Source: Gardnerella leopoldii
GTDB lineage: Bacteria; Actinomycetota; Actinomycetes; Actinomycetales; Bifidobacteriaceae
Assembly (NCBI RefSeq): GCF_003293675.1
Contig: NZ_CP029984.1
Location: forward strand, 744,043-808,042
Direction: 5' to 3'
DNA: 64,000 nucleotides
Shown here: positions 1 to 8,695 of the stretch, one piece after another
Layout of the letters: each line of letters opens with the position of its first letter
How positions within the stretch are numbered: position 1 is the stretch's first letter
Position numbers and translations under genes: made by a program
Notes under the pieces: model-generated
What the model was told of the DNA's origin: nothing
What the model saw: the letters and a program-made list of their open reading frames with translations, nothing else
Databases searched by the model: none

Positions 1-379
1 GGAAACGAGCAGCATTAATATCTGGGCGGAAAAGCCAAATAGAGCCGTCGGCGCGCTTATAAGCCTTCAAACCTTCAAAGCACTCCTGAGCATAGTGCAA
101 CACAGATGCACCTGGATCCATTTTCAATGGACCATAAGGCTCTACACGACGATCAGACCATCCTTCACCTTTAGTCCAAGACATATGAACCATATTGTCG
201 GAGAAAATCTGACCGAAAGCAGGCTTATCAATAAGTTCGTTGCGTTTTGCATCCGAAACTGGATTATCATTCGGCAGAACTTCAAAGTTGCCAGCCAATT
301 TGTTCAACAGAGCTGTATCGCTATGATCATAAGACTCATAAGCGTCAGAAAACTCTGGAGCTACTTCTAAATCAGCCAT
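1..379 (-). CDS. ilvE: Branched-chain amino acid aminotransferase, N-terminal part (gene runs off the left edge)
   Basis: The reverse strand from the ATG at 379 encodes about 126 residues before the window ends. Blocks such as MVHMSWTKGEGW, YGPLKMDPGASVLHYAQ and ECFEGLKAYKRADGSIWLFR, ending with RPDINAARF, are the N-terminal signature of fold-type IV PLP-dependent branched-chain aminotransferases. These interconvert Leu, Ile and Val with their 2-oxo acids using glutamate in the cytoplasm. The start is set by AAAGAGA just upstream of the ATG. The PLP lysine lies outside the window. The gene is single: rplY, transcribed in the same direction, ends 280 bp upstream with its own terminator. The identification rests on remembered family motifs. 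Confidence 0.88.
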   Translation of the reverse strand, partial: MADLEVAPEFSDAYESYDHSDTALLNKLAGNFEVLPNDNPVSDAKRNELIDKPAFGQIFSDNMVHMSWTKGEGWSDRRVEPYGPLKMDPGASVLHYAQECFEGLKAYKRADGSIWLFRPDINAARF

Positions 380-554
380 TATGTCTCTTTTCTATGTGGA
401 TTATTTCTACTTGCCTTTTACCGCAATTAACGTATAGATTAATACGATTCTTGTTTTTCGCAAAACTTACACGCCAAAATATCTTAAGAAATATTTCAAA
501 AAATATGCTTTAAAATAAAAATTATTTAGCAAATTTGTTGATTTTATATGAAAA

Positions 555-584
555 AAGCCGCATAAGAACTGACTTATGCGGCTT
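555..584 (-). terminator. Rho-independent terminator of rplY
   Basis: A perfect 12-bp stem (AAGCCGCATAAG, 6-nt loop, CTTATGCGGCTT) lies about 75 bp past the rplY stop. Read on the minus strand it is followed by a T run. Confidence 0.85.
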
Positions 585-658
585 AAAATTTTAAACTATT
601 TTATAAGTTATGAATTATAAGTTAATTAGTAATCAAATACATTAACTTATTTTATAAC

Positions 659-1285
659 TTACTTTTCTTCTGCAGCTGGAGCGGCAGCAGGAGCAGCATC
701 AGCAGCAGCATCAGCAGCTGGAGCAGCAGCTTCGGTTGTAGCAGCATCTTCAGGAACAGTGACGCTCACCACGGATTCTTCGCCATCCATATCGAGCTCA
801 ACACCCTGAGGAAGCTTGACATCCTTAGCAAACACCTTGGTACCGTCGGTCAAACCATCAACGTTAACAACCAAACGCTCTGGCAAGTTAGCAACGTCTG
901 CGCGAACCTTGAGCTCCTGGACATCCACGAATGCAACTGCAGCACCCTTTGGAGTGCCTTCAACGAAGACTGGAACTTCAACGTCAATCTTTTCGCCAGC
1001 CTTAACTTCGTAGAAGTCAATGTGTTCTACAATGCGCTTAACAGGGTTACGCTGAACATCCTTAACAACTGCAATGCGAGATTCCTCGCCAAACTTAATA
1101 GTGAACAAAGCATTAGCGTGACGCAAAGCCAAAGTGGTCTCGCGCATTGGAAGAGTAACATGCACTGGTTCAGCACCGCCAGCATAAAGGCTTGCTGGAA
1201 TCAGCTTAGCTACGCGCAAACGACGAGCAACACCCTTACCAAACTCAGTGCGCAATTCGCCTTCAAGAGTAATTTTTGTAGCCAT
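659..1285 (-). CDS. rplY: Large-subunit ribosomal protein bL25, CTC (two-domain) type
   Basis: A 208-residue protein starting MATKITLEGELRTEFGKG. It has the N-terminal 5S-rRNA-binding beta-barrel of L25 (about residues 1-90, including the block ending VEHIDFYEV) and the second TL5/CTC beta domain (about 95-180), followed by a low-complexity Ala/Glu/Asp tail (about 180-208). It binds 5S rRNA in the central protuberance; the two-domain form is also linked to general stress tolerance in other bacteria. Codon use is strongly biased, as expected for a highly expressed gene. It is monocistronic, with a terminator behind it and a long 5' region that contains a small hairpin. Confidence 0.95.
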   Translation of the reverse strand: MATKITLEGELRTEFGKGVARRLRVAKLIPASLYAGGAEPVHVTLPMRETTLALRHANALFTIKFGEESRIAVVKDVQRNPVKRIVEHIDFYEVKAGEKIDVEVPVFVEGTPKGAAVAFVDVQELKVRADVANLPERLVVNVDGLTDGTKVFAKDVKLPQGVELDMDGEESVVSVTVPEDAATTEAAAPAADAAADAAPAAAPAAEEK

Positions 1286-1622
1286 ATCGGTCTCCTTATG
1301 GTCTGGATAGTTTAGTTTGTTAATCCAGCTTCAGGCGCACCGACGCGCCGAAAACCATAAGAGGCTATCAGCCCAGTCGATAACGGAACTCTGCCAACAA
1401 ACTAATCACAAGCTAGTGGCATATTCCCTCGCCAAAGCAACTTTGCTATTCTAACGACAGGCTACGACTTATAGCAAATACAAAATTATTACTAATCAAA
1501 TCGAATATAACTGCTACTTGAGCATACAAACGATTATTATAGTTAATAGTATGTAAGTGCATAGCATGATACTATGATGTGCGCTTAATCCGCAAGCCGT
1601 TTGGCATAATGAAGGAGCAAAT
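1286..1622. other. Divergent intergenic region between rplY and the acyl-CoA synthetase gene
   Basis: This 337-bp AT-rich region carries both outward promoters, neither of which I can place with confidence. On the rplY side a 6-bp stem with a 4-nt loop (1335-1350, GGCGC/GCGCC core) lies in the probable 5' UTR. On the other side an inverted repeat CATAG-7 nt-CTATG (1560-1576) lies about 45 bp before the start codon and could be an operator. No gene is seen. Confidence 0.4.
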
Positions 1623-3671
1623 GTGTCCGTTTTTAATGCACTCCAACAGCAAGCGTTTAATCTTGCCCGTAAAGCATTGCGTATTGGCAGTAACTTCGCG
1701 CACCCAGTCAGTGATGACCGTGCAGGCGGACCAGACTACCTTAATACGGATCAAGAAAACACAAATACTTTACTTTCACAAAAACAACGCCTTCCACACG
1801 TAGAAGAGTGGGGTGCGCAAATGCCAACAACGACGTTTATCGATCCGGAAACAGGCTTGCTGACCACAAAAACCGAAAGCGCAGCACCTCTTGACGATGG
1901 CACAAGCATTTATGACTTATACGCAGATCGTGCAGCACGTATGGGCGACGATCCTCTTTACACTTATAAAGAAAACGATAAGTGGGTCACAAAAACAGCT
2001 AATCAGTTCCTTCAAGAAGTACGCGATGCCGCAAAAGGTTTGATGCACTACGGATTGCGCAAAGGCGACGCTGTTGCTTTTATGTGCAAAACATCATACG
2101 AGTGGGATGTAACAGACGCAGCAGTTATGGCTTGCGGCGGTGTTCTTGCAACTATTTATGACACGGATTCAGCTGAGCAAATTCGCAATATTGTGAATAA
2201 TTCCGACTCGCGTTTCCTTATTGTTGAAACAACTGACATGCGAGATAAAGCTGATGGAGCTATTGAAGAATGCCCAAGTTTGGAACGCATTATTTGCATT
2301 GAAACAGGCGGTTTAGCAGAACTTCAAGCTTTCGGATACGCTGTTAGCGATGAGGAACTAGATGCTCGCATTGATTCTGTAAAGAAAACAGACTTGTGCT
2401 CTATTGTTTACACTTCTGGCTCCACAGCTGCACCTAAAGGTGTGGAAATGACTCACGAACACTATTGCACTACAGCGTTGAATTTGCCTGTTTACTTGCC
2501 GAATTTGCTTAGCGAAAAAGACGGCTCTGTGCTTCTATTCCTTCCTCAAGCACACTCTTTTGCAAGAGCAATTAACTATATTGTTGTTGCAAGTACGTTG
2601 CGCATTTATATTGCTCAAGGTATTCCTACTTTGATTTCCGATTTGCAAGTTGCAAAACCTACGGTTATGATTGTTGTCCCTCGAGTTCTTGAGAAGGTTT
2701 ATAACGCAGCTTCGCAGAAGGCTGGTCACGGTGCTAAAGGCTTGGCTTTCCAGGGTGCTGTTGTGACAGCACAGCAGTATATGAAGGAAGTTCAGGAATT
2801 TGGTGACGCTAAGGCTCTTACTAAAGCTCGCCGCACTGCTTACGATCCGCTTGTTTATCGTCCACTTCGCCAAGCTCTTGGCGGTCGCGCACGCTGGATT
2901 GTTGCAGGTGGAGCTCCTCTAGATCCTGAATTGCTTTCATTCTTCCGCGGAGCAGGAGTTCCTGTCTACGAAGGTTATGGTCTTACAGAAACTACTGCAC
3001 CATGCGCGTTTACTCCTATTGGAGTTCCATTCCGAGAAGGTTCTGTTGGCATTGCATTCCCAGCTTTTACTTTGCGAATCGCATCCGACGGCGAAGTTCA
3101 AATTAAAGGCACTTGCGTATTCCATAAGTATCACAAGAACGATGAAGCAACAGAAACTTCATTTACTAAAGACGGATGGTACGCAACAGGCGATTTGGGA
3201 CGAATTGACGACGATGGCATGCTTTATATTACCGGACGTAAGAAGGATTTGATTATTACTGCTGGCGGTAAGAATGTTGCTCCTGGACCTATTGAAGAGA
3301 TGATTAAGAGATGCGAACTTGTGTCTCAGGCTCTCGTTCTTGGAGATAAGCGTCCGTTTATTTCTGCACTTGTTACTTTAGACGAAGAAACTTTACGAAA
3401 TTGGCTTAAACTCAAGGGTCTTGACGCTACTATGAGCATGGAAGAGGCTGCTAATAATGCTGTCGTTCGTGCTGAAGTGCAAAAATTTATAGATCTTGCC
3501 AATGAAGGCGTGTCACGCGCAGAATCTGTGCGAAAGTTCATTATTTTGCCAGAAGAGTTTACGCAAGAAAACGGCTTAATGACTGCGTCTATGAAGATTA
3601 TTCGTCCACGAGTTATTAAGCGCTACACTACTTTACTTAATACACAAATGTATACGACGCGCAAAAAGTAG
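1623..3671 (+). CDS. fadD: Long-chain fatty acid-CoA ligase (AMP-forming)
   Basis: A 682-residue member of the ANL adenylating superfamily, which activates fatty acids to acyl-CoA via acyl-AMP. The P-loop-like motif YTSGSTAAPKGVEMTH lies near residue 263, YEGYGLTETT near 449, TGDLGRIDD near 522 and the hinge/lysine region GRKKDLIITAGGKN near 538. The start is a GTG at 1623 served by GAAGGAG five bases upstream; the ATG at 1621 is out of frame. The first 65 residues precede the recognisable domain, so an internal ATG at 1821 is an alternative start. Bifidobacteria lack beta-oxidation, so the acyl-CoA probably feeds membrane lipid synthesis or exogenous fatty-acid use (inference). It stands alone. 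Confidence 0.9.
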   Translation: MSVFNALQQQAFNLARKALRIGSNFAHPVSDDRAGGPDYLNTDQENTNTLLSQKQRLPHVEEWGAQMPTTTFIDPETGLLTTKTESAAPLDDGTSIYDLYADRAARMGDDPLYTYKENDKWVTKTANQFLQEVRDAAKGLMHYGLRKGDAVAFMCKTSYEWDVTDAAVMACGGVLATIYDTDSAEQIRNIVNNSDSRFLIVETTDMRDKADGAIEECPSLERIICIETGGLAELQAFGYAVSDEELDARIDSVKKTDLCSIVYTSGSTAAPKGVEMTHEHYCTTALNLPVYLPNLLSEKDGSVLLFLPQAHSFARAINYIVVASTLRIYIAQGIPTLISDLQVAKPTVMIVVPRVLEKVYNAASQKAGHGAKGLAFQGAVVTAQQYMKEVQEFGDAKALTKARRTAYDPLVYRPLRQALGGRARWIVAGGAPLDPELLSFFRGAGVPVYEGYGLTETTAPCAFTPIGVPFREGSVGIAFPAFTLRIASDGEVQIKGTCVFHKYHKNDEATETSFTKDGWYATGDLGRIDDDGMLYITGRKKDLIITAGGKNVAPGPIEEMIKRCELVSQALVLGDKRPFISALVTLDEETLRNWLKLKGLDATMSMEEAANNAVVRAEVQKFIDLANEGVSRAESVRKFIILPEEFTQENGLMTASMKIIRPRVIKRYTTLLNTQMYTTRKK

Positions 3672-3701
3672 TTTGTTTAAATTAACTCAGCTGAACGCAC
3701 A

Positions 3702-3760
3702 CAATTTACCCCGTATTTGGAAAGTTAATATATTTAACTCTACAAATGCGGGGTAAATTG
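3702..3760. repeat. Long inverted repeat with a nested hairpin
   Basis: Arms of 18 bp (3702-3719 and 3743-3760) pair with one G-T wobble. The 23-nt loop holds a second hairpin (AGTTAA/TTAACT). It separates the acyl-CoA synthetase gene from the CAP-protein gene on the same strand. There is no T run on the plus strand, so it is a poor classical terminator; it may be a bidirectional barrier or an mRNA stability element. Confidence 0.6.
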
Positions 3761-3846
3761 CATAAAAAATACACATTTAAAATGTTTCACATACTTATTA
3801 AAATTATGCGTGCAAGGGAATTTTTCCTACAAGAAAGAGAACAATT

Positions 3847-5346
3847 ATGAATAAAAACAAAACTATAAAATCTGAAAGAAAAGTTTATTCAAATACTTTT
3901 TCTAAGAAACTTACTGCCGCAAGCGTAGCGGTAATTTTAACTGGGGCTTCTATCTCAATGTTTGCAGTTACTGCCAATAGTGCATATGCAAACGAAACTG
4001 ATTTAAAACAACCTACTGTTCTCATTCCTAACAATAAAGTCACTTACAATGTAGCATCAGCTCCACTAACAAAAGGCGCAACAACTTCACAAAGCAGTGT
4101 AGAAAAGACTGCCGCAGGTCTTTTTAGATTTGCAATGAACGATCCTTCTCTTACTGCGGCACAGCGCGAAGATGCTCGCAAAGCTTACGAAACTTTGACC
4201 GGACAATTAAATAAGCCAAGCTGGTACGACTCAAAGGTGACTTTAGGAAAAGGAGATATTTACCCAGATTCTCTTTCTCGCTTAAGCAAAGCAATATCTT
4301 ATATGCAAGCAATTAATGCTTATCGCCAAAGCATAGGATTAAGTCCTATGGGCGTAAGCCTCCAATTAACCGCTGATGCAATTAACGATGCATTCTATTC
4401 TGCAAACTACATCGGTCATGCTCGTCACTATAATACTTATGAAAATTTGGCTTGGGCTGATTACGGCGATGGTTCATACACCGGTGGCACAACACCTGAA
4501 ACAATGACTGGCGCAATGAAGCAGTGGATTACAGACGAAAAGAAAGTTTACGACGAATACAAGTCACGTGGACAAGAGGCTCCAGAAGGCGAAGTTGGTC
4601 ACTATTTGAACTTCATTAACGGCTCACTTGGTTCAATGGGATTCACTACTGGAAACATTAGTAATGAGTACGGTAGCATTGCAGCATGGGATGCTTCAAC
4701 AGAAAGCGCTCCTTTCACAATCGAACAATACAAACAACTTATTGACAGGTACATCAATGGTAATGGTGGATCTTCCAGCCAAACACCAACACCGTCAGTT
4801 CCTGATCACACCGTGCCGTCGGTTCCTGATCACACCGTGCCATCGGTTCCTGACCACACCGTGCCGTCAGTTCCTGACCACACCGTGCCGTCAGATCCTG
4901 AAGTAGATCATACTGTTACACCAGATGTTATGCCAAATATCAATATTCCAGAAGAATATCCAAGCTTTAGCCATTCCGATTACAATATTGGTGTAGGAGA
5001 TATCAATTCTTCTAACTTCGGCTTAGGAGACTTCAACTTCGGCTTGGGCAACACCACCGACTTCGGCGGAACCAACATCGGAGACTTCAACTTCGGCTTA
5101 GGCAACACCACCGACTTCAGCGGAACCAACATCGGAGACTTCAACTTCGGCTTAGGCAACACCACCGACTTCAGCGGAACCAACATCGGAGACTTCAACT
5201 TCGGCTTAGGCAACACCACCGACTTCAGCGGAACCAACATCGGAGACTTCAACTTCGGAGACTTAAACGGCTCCAACGCTTCAACTACTTTACCTGCATC
5301 TAGCACTACGGATACCCCTGTAGTTGATCCTGACACACTTCTGTAA
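3847..5346 (+). CDS. Secreted CAP/SCP-domain protein with two blocks of tandem repeats
   Basis: The 499-residue product has an N-terminal signal peptide (basic stretch, hydrophobic core to about residue 45, probable cleavage after AYA at 48). Residues about 145-300 fit the CAP (SCP/PR-1) fold: AINAYRQSIGLSPM, HARHYNTYENLAWADY, WITDEKKVYDEY and GHYLNFIN match the family's His/Glu cavity motifs. Next come four exact VPDHTVPS repeats (about 318-349) and then 18-residue repeats built on NFGLGNTTDFSGTNIGDF (about 394-470). No sortase motif or C-terminal membrane anchor is visible, so it is probably released or held non-covalently. Bacterial CAP proteins have varied, mostly unproven roles. Start ATG at 3847 with AAGAAAGAG upstream; strong terminator behind; monocistronic. 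Confidence 0.82.
   Translation: MNKNKTIKSERKVYSNTFSKKLTAASVAVILTGASISMFAVTANSAYANETDLKQPTVLIPNNKVTYNVASAPLTKGATTSQSSVEKTAAGLFRFAMNDPSLTAAQREDARKAYETLTGQLNKPSWYDSKVTLGKGDIYPDSLSRLSKAISYMQAINAYRQSIGLSPMGVSLQLTADAINDAFYSANYIGHARHYNTYENLAWADYGDGSYTGGTTPETMTGAMKQWITDEKKVYDEYKSRGQEAPEGEVGHYLNFINGSLGSMGFTTGNISNEYGSIAAWDASTESAPFTIEQYKQLIDRYINGNGGSSSQTPTPSVPDHTVPSVPDHTVPSVPDHTVPSVPDHTVPSDPEVDHTVTPDVMPNINIPEEYPSFSHSDYNIGVGDINSSNFGLGDFNFGLGNTTDFGGTNIGDFNFGLGNTTDFSGTNIGDFNFGLGNTTDFSGTNIGDFNFGLGNTTDFSGTNIGDFNFGDLNGSNASTTLPASSTTDTPVVDPDTLL
4798..4893 (+). repeat. Four 24-bp in-frame tandem repeats encoding VPDHTVPS
   Basis: Units start at 4798, 4822, 4846 and 4870 and differ at only a few third positions. 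They form a Pro/His hinge between the CAP domain and the C-terminal repeats. Near-identity suggests slippage and strain-to-strain length variation. Confidence 0.9.
5026..5258 (+). repeat. 54-bp in-frame tandem repeats (18-residue Gly/Asn/Phe repeat)
   Basis: Four full units begin at 5026, 5080, 5134 and 5188, with a partial fifth at 5242. Units 2-4 are essentially identical and are more GC-rich and C-ending than flanking sequence. The NFGLGN...GTNIGD pattern recalls the pentapeptide-like NxGxGN repeats of mycobacterial PPE-MPTR proteins. Confidence 0.9.
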
Positions 5347-5378
5347 GAAGCTGAAATCTAATTAACAAACAAAAATGA

Positions 5379-5417
5379 AGTGACGCAGCGGCATTCACCG
5401 TTGCGTCACTTTTTATT
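5379..5417 (+). terminator. Rho-independent terminator of the CAP-protein gene
   Basis: A 13-bp stem beginning AGTGACGCA (5379-5391 with 5398-5410, one G-T pair), a 6-nt loop, then TTTTATT. Confidence 0.92.
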
Positions 5418-5536
5418 ACAACTTATTTGCAAAGAATTGTGTTTTCAACTTGAGTAAGGTTACTCTCATAATCACTTCCACAGAAACCATTATTACTTAT
5501 TAAGTAGATTGTCACAAAATAAGTAAATATGCTCTA

Positions 5537-6580
5537 CTAGAACCCCAAACGCTCAAGCTTCTTAGGATCGCTCTGCCATCCTTTTGCAACCTTCACATGC
5601 AATTCAAGCACAGCTTTTGTGCCAGTAATACGATTTACAGCCGTGCGCAAACGCTTCTTTACGCGCACTAAATGCTCCGCACGATGGCCAATAATAATCG
5701 GCTTTTGAGAATCACGCTCAACATAAACAGATACAAGCACATGCGCTTTATTGTCGTCGTATTGAGTATCCTCTCCACCGCCCGGATACACAATATCGTC
5801 AACTACAACAGCTAAAGAATGAGGCAACTCGTCGTCCAACTCTTCCAAAAATGCGCCGCGAATAAGCTCCGAAATCATGCTTTCTGGGCTTTCCTCACTA
5901 AGCTGATCCGCCGGATACATTTGCGGACCTTCAGGCAAGTTTTGAATCAAAACATTCTTAACTTCGTCAACATTGTCGCGTTCCAACGCACTAACCGGCA
6001 CGATATCCGTAAAATCAGCAAACTGTTGTATTTGAAGCAAATGCTCAACTAACTCGCTGCGGCTAAGCGTATCAATTTTCGTAACAATACCGATAAGCGG
6101 AACTTTCCAAGTCCAATTGCCCTTCTCATCTTTTTTAGCAAAATCAGAACGAAGTCGACTCAGAATTCGCCTATCCCCAGGACCAATCTCCTGGTCTGCT
6201 GGAAGCAAAAATGCAATCGCGTCAACATCTGAAAGTGACTCGTCAACAATATCGTTCAAACGCTGACCAAGAAGCGTACGAGGACGGTGAATACCTGGAG
6301 TATCAACCAACACCATTTGTGCATTATCGGTAGTAACAATCCCTCGAATAGCTTTACGCGTAGTTTCCGGACGAGACGACGCAATAGCAATTTGCGTACC
6401 AATAAGAGCATTCATAAGCGTAGACTTACCAACGTTTGGTCTACCAACTACAGCTACGAAACCGGAACGATAACCGTGAAAATCAGGAGTAGAAATCGTT
6501 GCGCGAGTTGAAGCGTCTAGATTTGCAAACATCTCGTCGTCGAAGTCATCAGTGTCGTCGAAGTTGTTAATATTATTCAC
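5537..6580 (-). CDS. era: GTPase Era
   Basis: A 347-residue GTPase that binds the 3' end of 16S rRNA and acts in 30S subunit maturation. G1 GRPNVGKST is near residue 47, G3 DTPGIHRP near 97 and G4 TKID near 168; the C-terminal part (about 265-347) is the KH domain. The N-terminus has an acidic extension of about 35 residues beyond the usual length. The KH turn reads IIIGHRAEHLVRVKKR, with Ala where the GXXG motif normally has its second Gly. Start is GTG at 6580; 22 bp separate it from the CorC-type gene upstream. It is the last gene of the rsmE-hit-phoH-ybeY-corC-era operon, an order typical of Actinobacteria. Confidence 0.95.
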   Translation of the reverse strand: MNNINNFDDTDDFDDEMFANLDASTRATISTPDFHGYRSGFVAVVGRPNVGKSTLMNALIGTQIAIASSRPETTRKAIRGIVTTDNAQMVLVDTPGIHRPRTLLGQRLNDIVDESLSDVDAIAFLLPADQEIGPGDRRILSRLRSDFAKKDEKGNWTWKVPLIGIVTKIDTLSRSELVEHLLQIQQFADFTDIVPVSALERDNVDEVKNVLIQNLPEGPQMYPADQLSEESPESMISELIRGAFLEELDDELPHSLAVVVDDIVYPGGGEDTQYDDNKAHVLVSVYVERDSQKPIIIGHRAEHLVRVKKRLRTAVNRITGTKAVLELHVKVAKGWQSDPKKLERLGF

Positions 6581-6602
6581 GTTATTCTTACCGTCCAGTT
6601 CT

Positions 6603-8111
6603 TTATTTCAGCATATTCGTTTGTTTCATAGTACTAGCTTGCTTCAAAGCATTGGTTTGTTTGCTTTCAGCAGATTTTTCGGAAGAGCTAATGTCATTTT
6701 GATTATCCTTAGAATCCTTAGACTCTTCCAAAACTTGTGCATCTCGTTCTACTAAAATAGTAGATACTTTCTTTCGCCTACCAGCTGAATCTACAGCAGT
6801 TAATTTTAGTCCTCTTGTAACAGCGCTGGAACCAACAATCGGCACATTACCAATCAACTTCGTAAGCAAACCAAACACAGTATCCACATCGTCTTCGTCA
6901 ATATGAACTTCAAAAATATCTTCCAAATCTGCGATTGACGTTCGAGCAGGCATCTTCCACACGCCGTCACGTATTTCTTCTGGATCTGCATGCTGAGTGC
7001 GATCGTGCTCATCTTCCAACTCGCCAACAATTTGCTCAATAGCATCCTCAATAGTAACCAAGCCTGCAATACCGCCGTATTCGTCAACCACTACTGCCAC
7101 ATGCTGGCGAATTCGTTGCATTTCATGGAATAAATCGTCAACCGGCTTCGACTCAGGAACAAGCATAGGGTCTCGGCTAATTGTTTCAACTGCTCTAGAA
7201 GATGCTGCAGGATTAAACACAGTAGCGCGTACAGCATCCTTCAGATAAGCAACACCTACTAAATCATCTACAGAATCTCCAATAACGGGAACTCGAGAAA
7301 ATCCTGAACGAGAGCATAATTTAAGGAAATTTTCCAGCGTTTCGTCGCTTTTTACGCAAATCATATCGGTTCTAGGTACCATTATTTCGCGAGTCAAAGT
7401 ATCTGAAAGCGTGAGCACATTGCGCATCATTTCCGAAACTTCCGGATCGAAATCATTCGCTTCAACAAGTCGATCAATACTCGCCTTTGCTTGATCTAGC
7501 TGAATATCTTCCAAAGCTTCATCATCTGAAAGATCAACATGCTTTTTCCTAGAAGTGACGTCAACATCGCTAGCAATATGCACTAAAGGATTAATCGCAA
7601 TAGCAATAGACACAATGCGAGAAAGTCGCATCAACTTTGCTACAGGTTGAGCCGCACCAACTGAACGTGGGCGAACAAGAATAGAAATCACAGCTACAGC
7701 TACTGAAACAACAACACCAATAATAAGAGTTACCCATAAAGGCGAGCCGAAAAATGCAGCTAAAGAAGCAAACAAAACTCCATCTAAAACGTTACATAGC
7801 ACACGCACAAAAGCGCATGCTCCAGAAGTTGTATAACGGTCAGCAATCAGTTTTTTTACACGATGGATTCTAGCAATTCGACGCATACGCACTATGGCAC
7901 TAGTTTCATCATCATGCGTTTGTGCTTCAATCATAAGATTATTTAAGCTTGCACGAGTAACTCTAGGCACTGCCCCTTCTGCAGCAGCCATCGCAAGAGA
8001 AAGCCATACAAGCAGCATTGCCAGCACAAGCAATGCAGCTAAGCCAATCCAGATATGCAACGGCAATTGCGGAACTGATATGCTAGAAAATATTTGCTTA
8101 ATATATTCCAT
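6603..8111 (-). CDS. CBS-domain membrane protein of the HlyC/CorC (CNNM) family
   Basis: A 502-residue protein. A hydrophobic segment at about 20-42 and further membrane segments at about 105-150 form the transmembrane part. A tandem CBS pair (about 215-345, with [19 protein letters not shown] at its start and [20 protein letters not shown] in the second CBS) is followed by the CorC/HlyC C-terminal domain (about 365-445, [18 protein letters not shown]). The tail is a low-complexity Lys/Ser/Gln/Asn stretch. Relatives are implicated in Mg2+/Co2+ efflux; the old label hemolysin is not a demonstrated function here. It lies 20 bp after ybeY and 22 bp before era in the same operon, the usual actinobacterial position. 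Confidence 0.92.
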   Translation of the reverse strand: MEYIKQIFSSISVPQLPLHIWIGLAALLVLAMLLVWLSLAMAAAEGAVPRVTRASLNNLMIEAQTHDDETSAIVRMRRIARIHRVKKLIADRYTTSGACAFVRVLCNVLDGVLFASLAAFFGSPLWVTLIIGVVVSVAVAVISILVRPRSVGAAQPVAKLMRLSRIVSIAIAINPLVHIASDVDVTSRKKHVDLSDDEALEDIQLDQAKASIDRLVEANDFDPEVSEMMRNVLTLSDTLTREIMVPRTDMICVKSDETLENFLKLCSRSGFSRVPVIGDSVDDLVGVAYLKDAVRATVFNPAASSRAVETISRDPMLVPESKPVDDLFHEMQRIRQHVAVVVDEYGGIAGLVTIEDAIEQIVGELEDEHDRTQHADPEEIRDGVWKMPARTSIADLEDIFEVHIDEDDVDTVFGLLTKLIGNVPIVGSSAVTRGLKLTAVDSAGRRKKVSTILVERDAQVLEESKDSKDNQNDISSSEKSAESKQTNALKQASTMKQTNMLK

Positions 8112-8131
8112 AATTATGCTCTTAATGCGCT

Positions 8132-8692
8132 TTAATGCTGTTTTTTATTTTTATTTTTGACGCTACTCGCTTCATGCTCAGCATCGTAACGCTCAAGCTC
8201 GTTTACTGCACCTTCTGGCAAAGTTGCATCATACAATTCTCCAGATCGAGCAGCGAAAAAAGTAAGCATTAGTTGACGTTGCAAACCAAACATTTGCTTT
8301 TCTTCTTCCGGAGTAGTGTGATCGTAGCCAAGCAAATGCAAAATGCCGTGAATAGTTAGCAACAACATTTCTTCCATAGTACTATGCCCAGCTGCGAGCG
8401 CCTGCTGTTGAGCAACCCATGGGCAAATCACCAAGTCGCCAAGCATTCCTTCAGAAACTTTTTCATCGCTTCCAGGAGTAAGCTCGTCCATTGGGAAACT
8501 CATAACATCCGTTGGGCCTTCTAGGTTCATCCAACGTTCATGCAAACAGGCAATTGGCTCTGGATCAACAAAAGTAATCGATAAATCCGAATGCGTACTT
8601 ACTTTCATTTGTTGAAGAACCCACATTCCAAGATCTGAGAAGATTTTAGCGTCAATATTCCACACTGTTTCATTCATGACTTCAATGCTCAT
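8132..8692 (-). CDS. ybeY: Endoribonuclease YbeY (rRNA maturation factor)
   Basis: A 186-residue protein with the metal-binding signature [11 protein letters not shown] (H-x3-H-x5-H, about residues 114-124) and the upstream motif [14 protein letters not shown], both diagnostic of the UPF0054/YbeY family. It is a single-strand-specific endoribonuclease acting in 16S rRNA 3'-end maturation and ribosome quality control. The C-terminal 25 residues are a charged tail. It starts 3 bp after the phoH stop, indicating translational coupling, and works with its neighbour Era in the same process. Confidence 0.95.
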   Translation of the reverse strand: MSIEVMNETVWNIDAKIFSDLGMWVLQQMKVSTHSDLSITFVDPEPIACLHERWMNLEGPTDVMSFPMDELTPGSDEKVSEGMLGDLVICPWVAQQQALAAGHSTMEEMLLLTIHGILHLLGYDHTTPEEEKQMFGLQRQLMLTFFAARSGELYDATLPEGAVNELERYDAEHEASSVKNKNKKQH

Positions 8693-8695
8693 GAT

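Noticed and set aside
4980..5336. 118-codon repeat-rich frame antisense to the CAP protein
   Set aside because: Shadow of the 54-bp repeats; the plus strand has the signal peptide and CAP domain.
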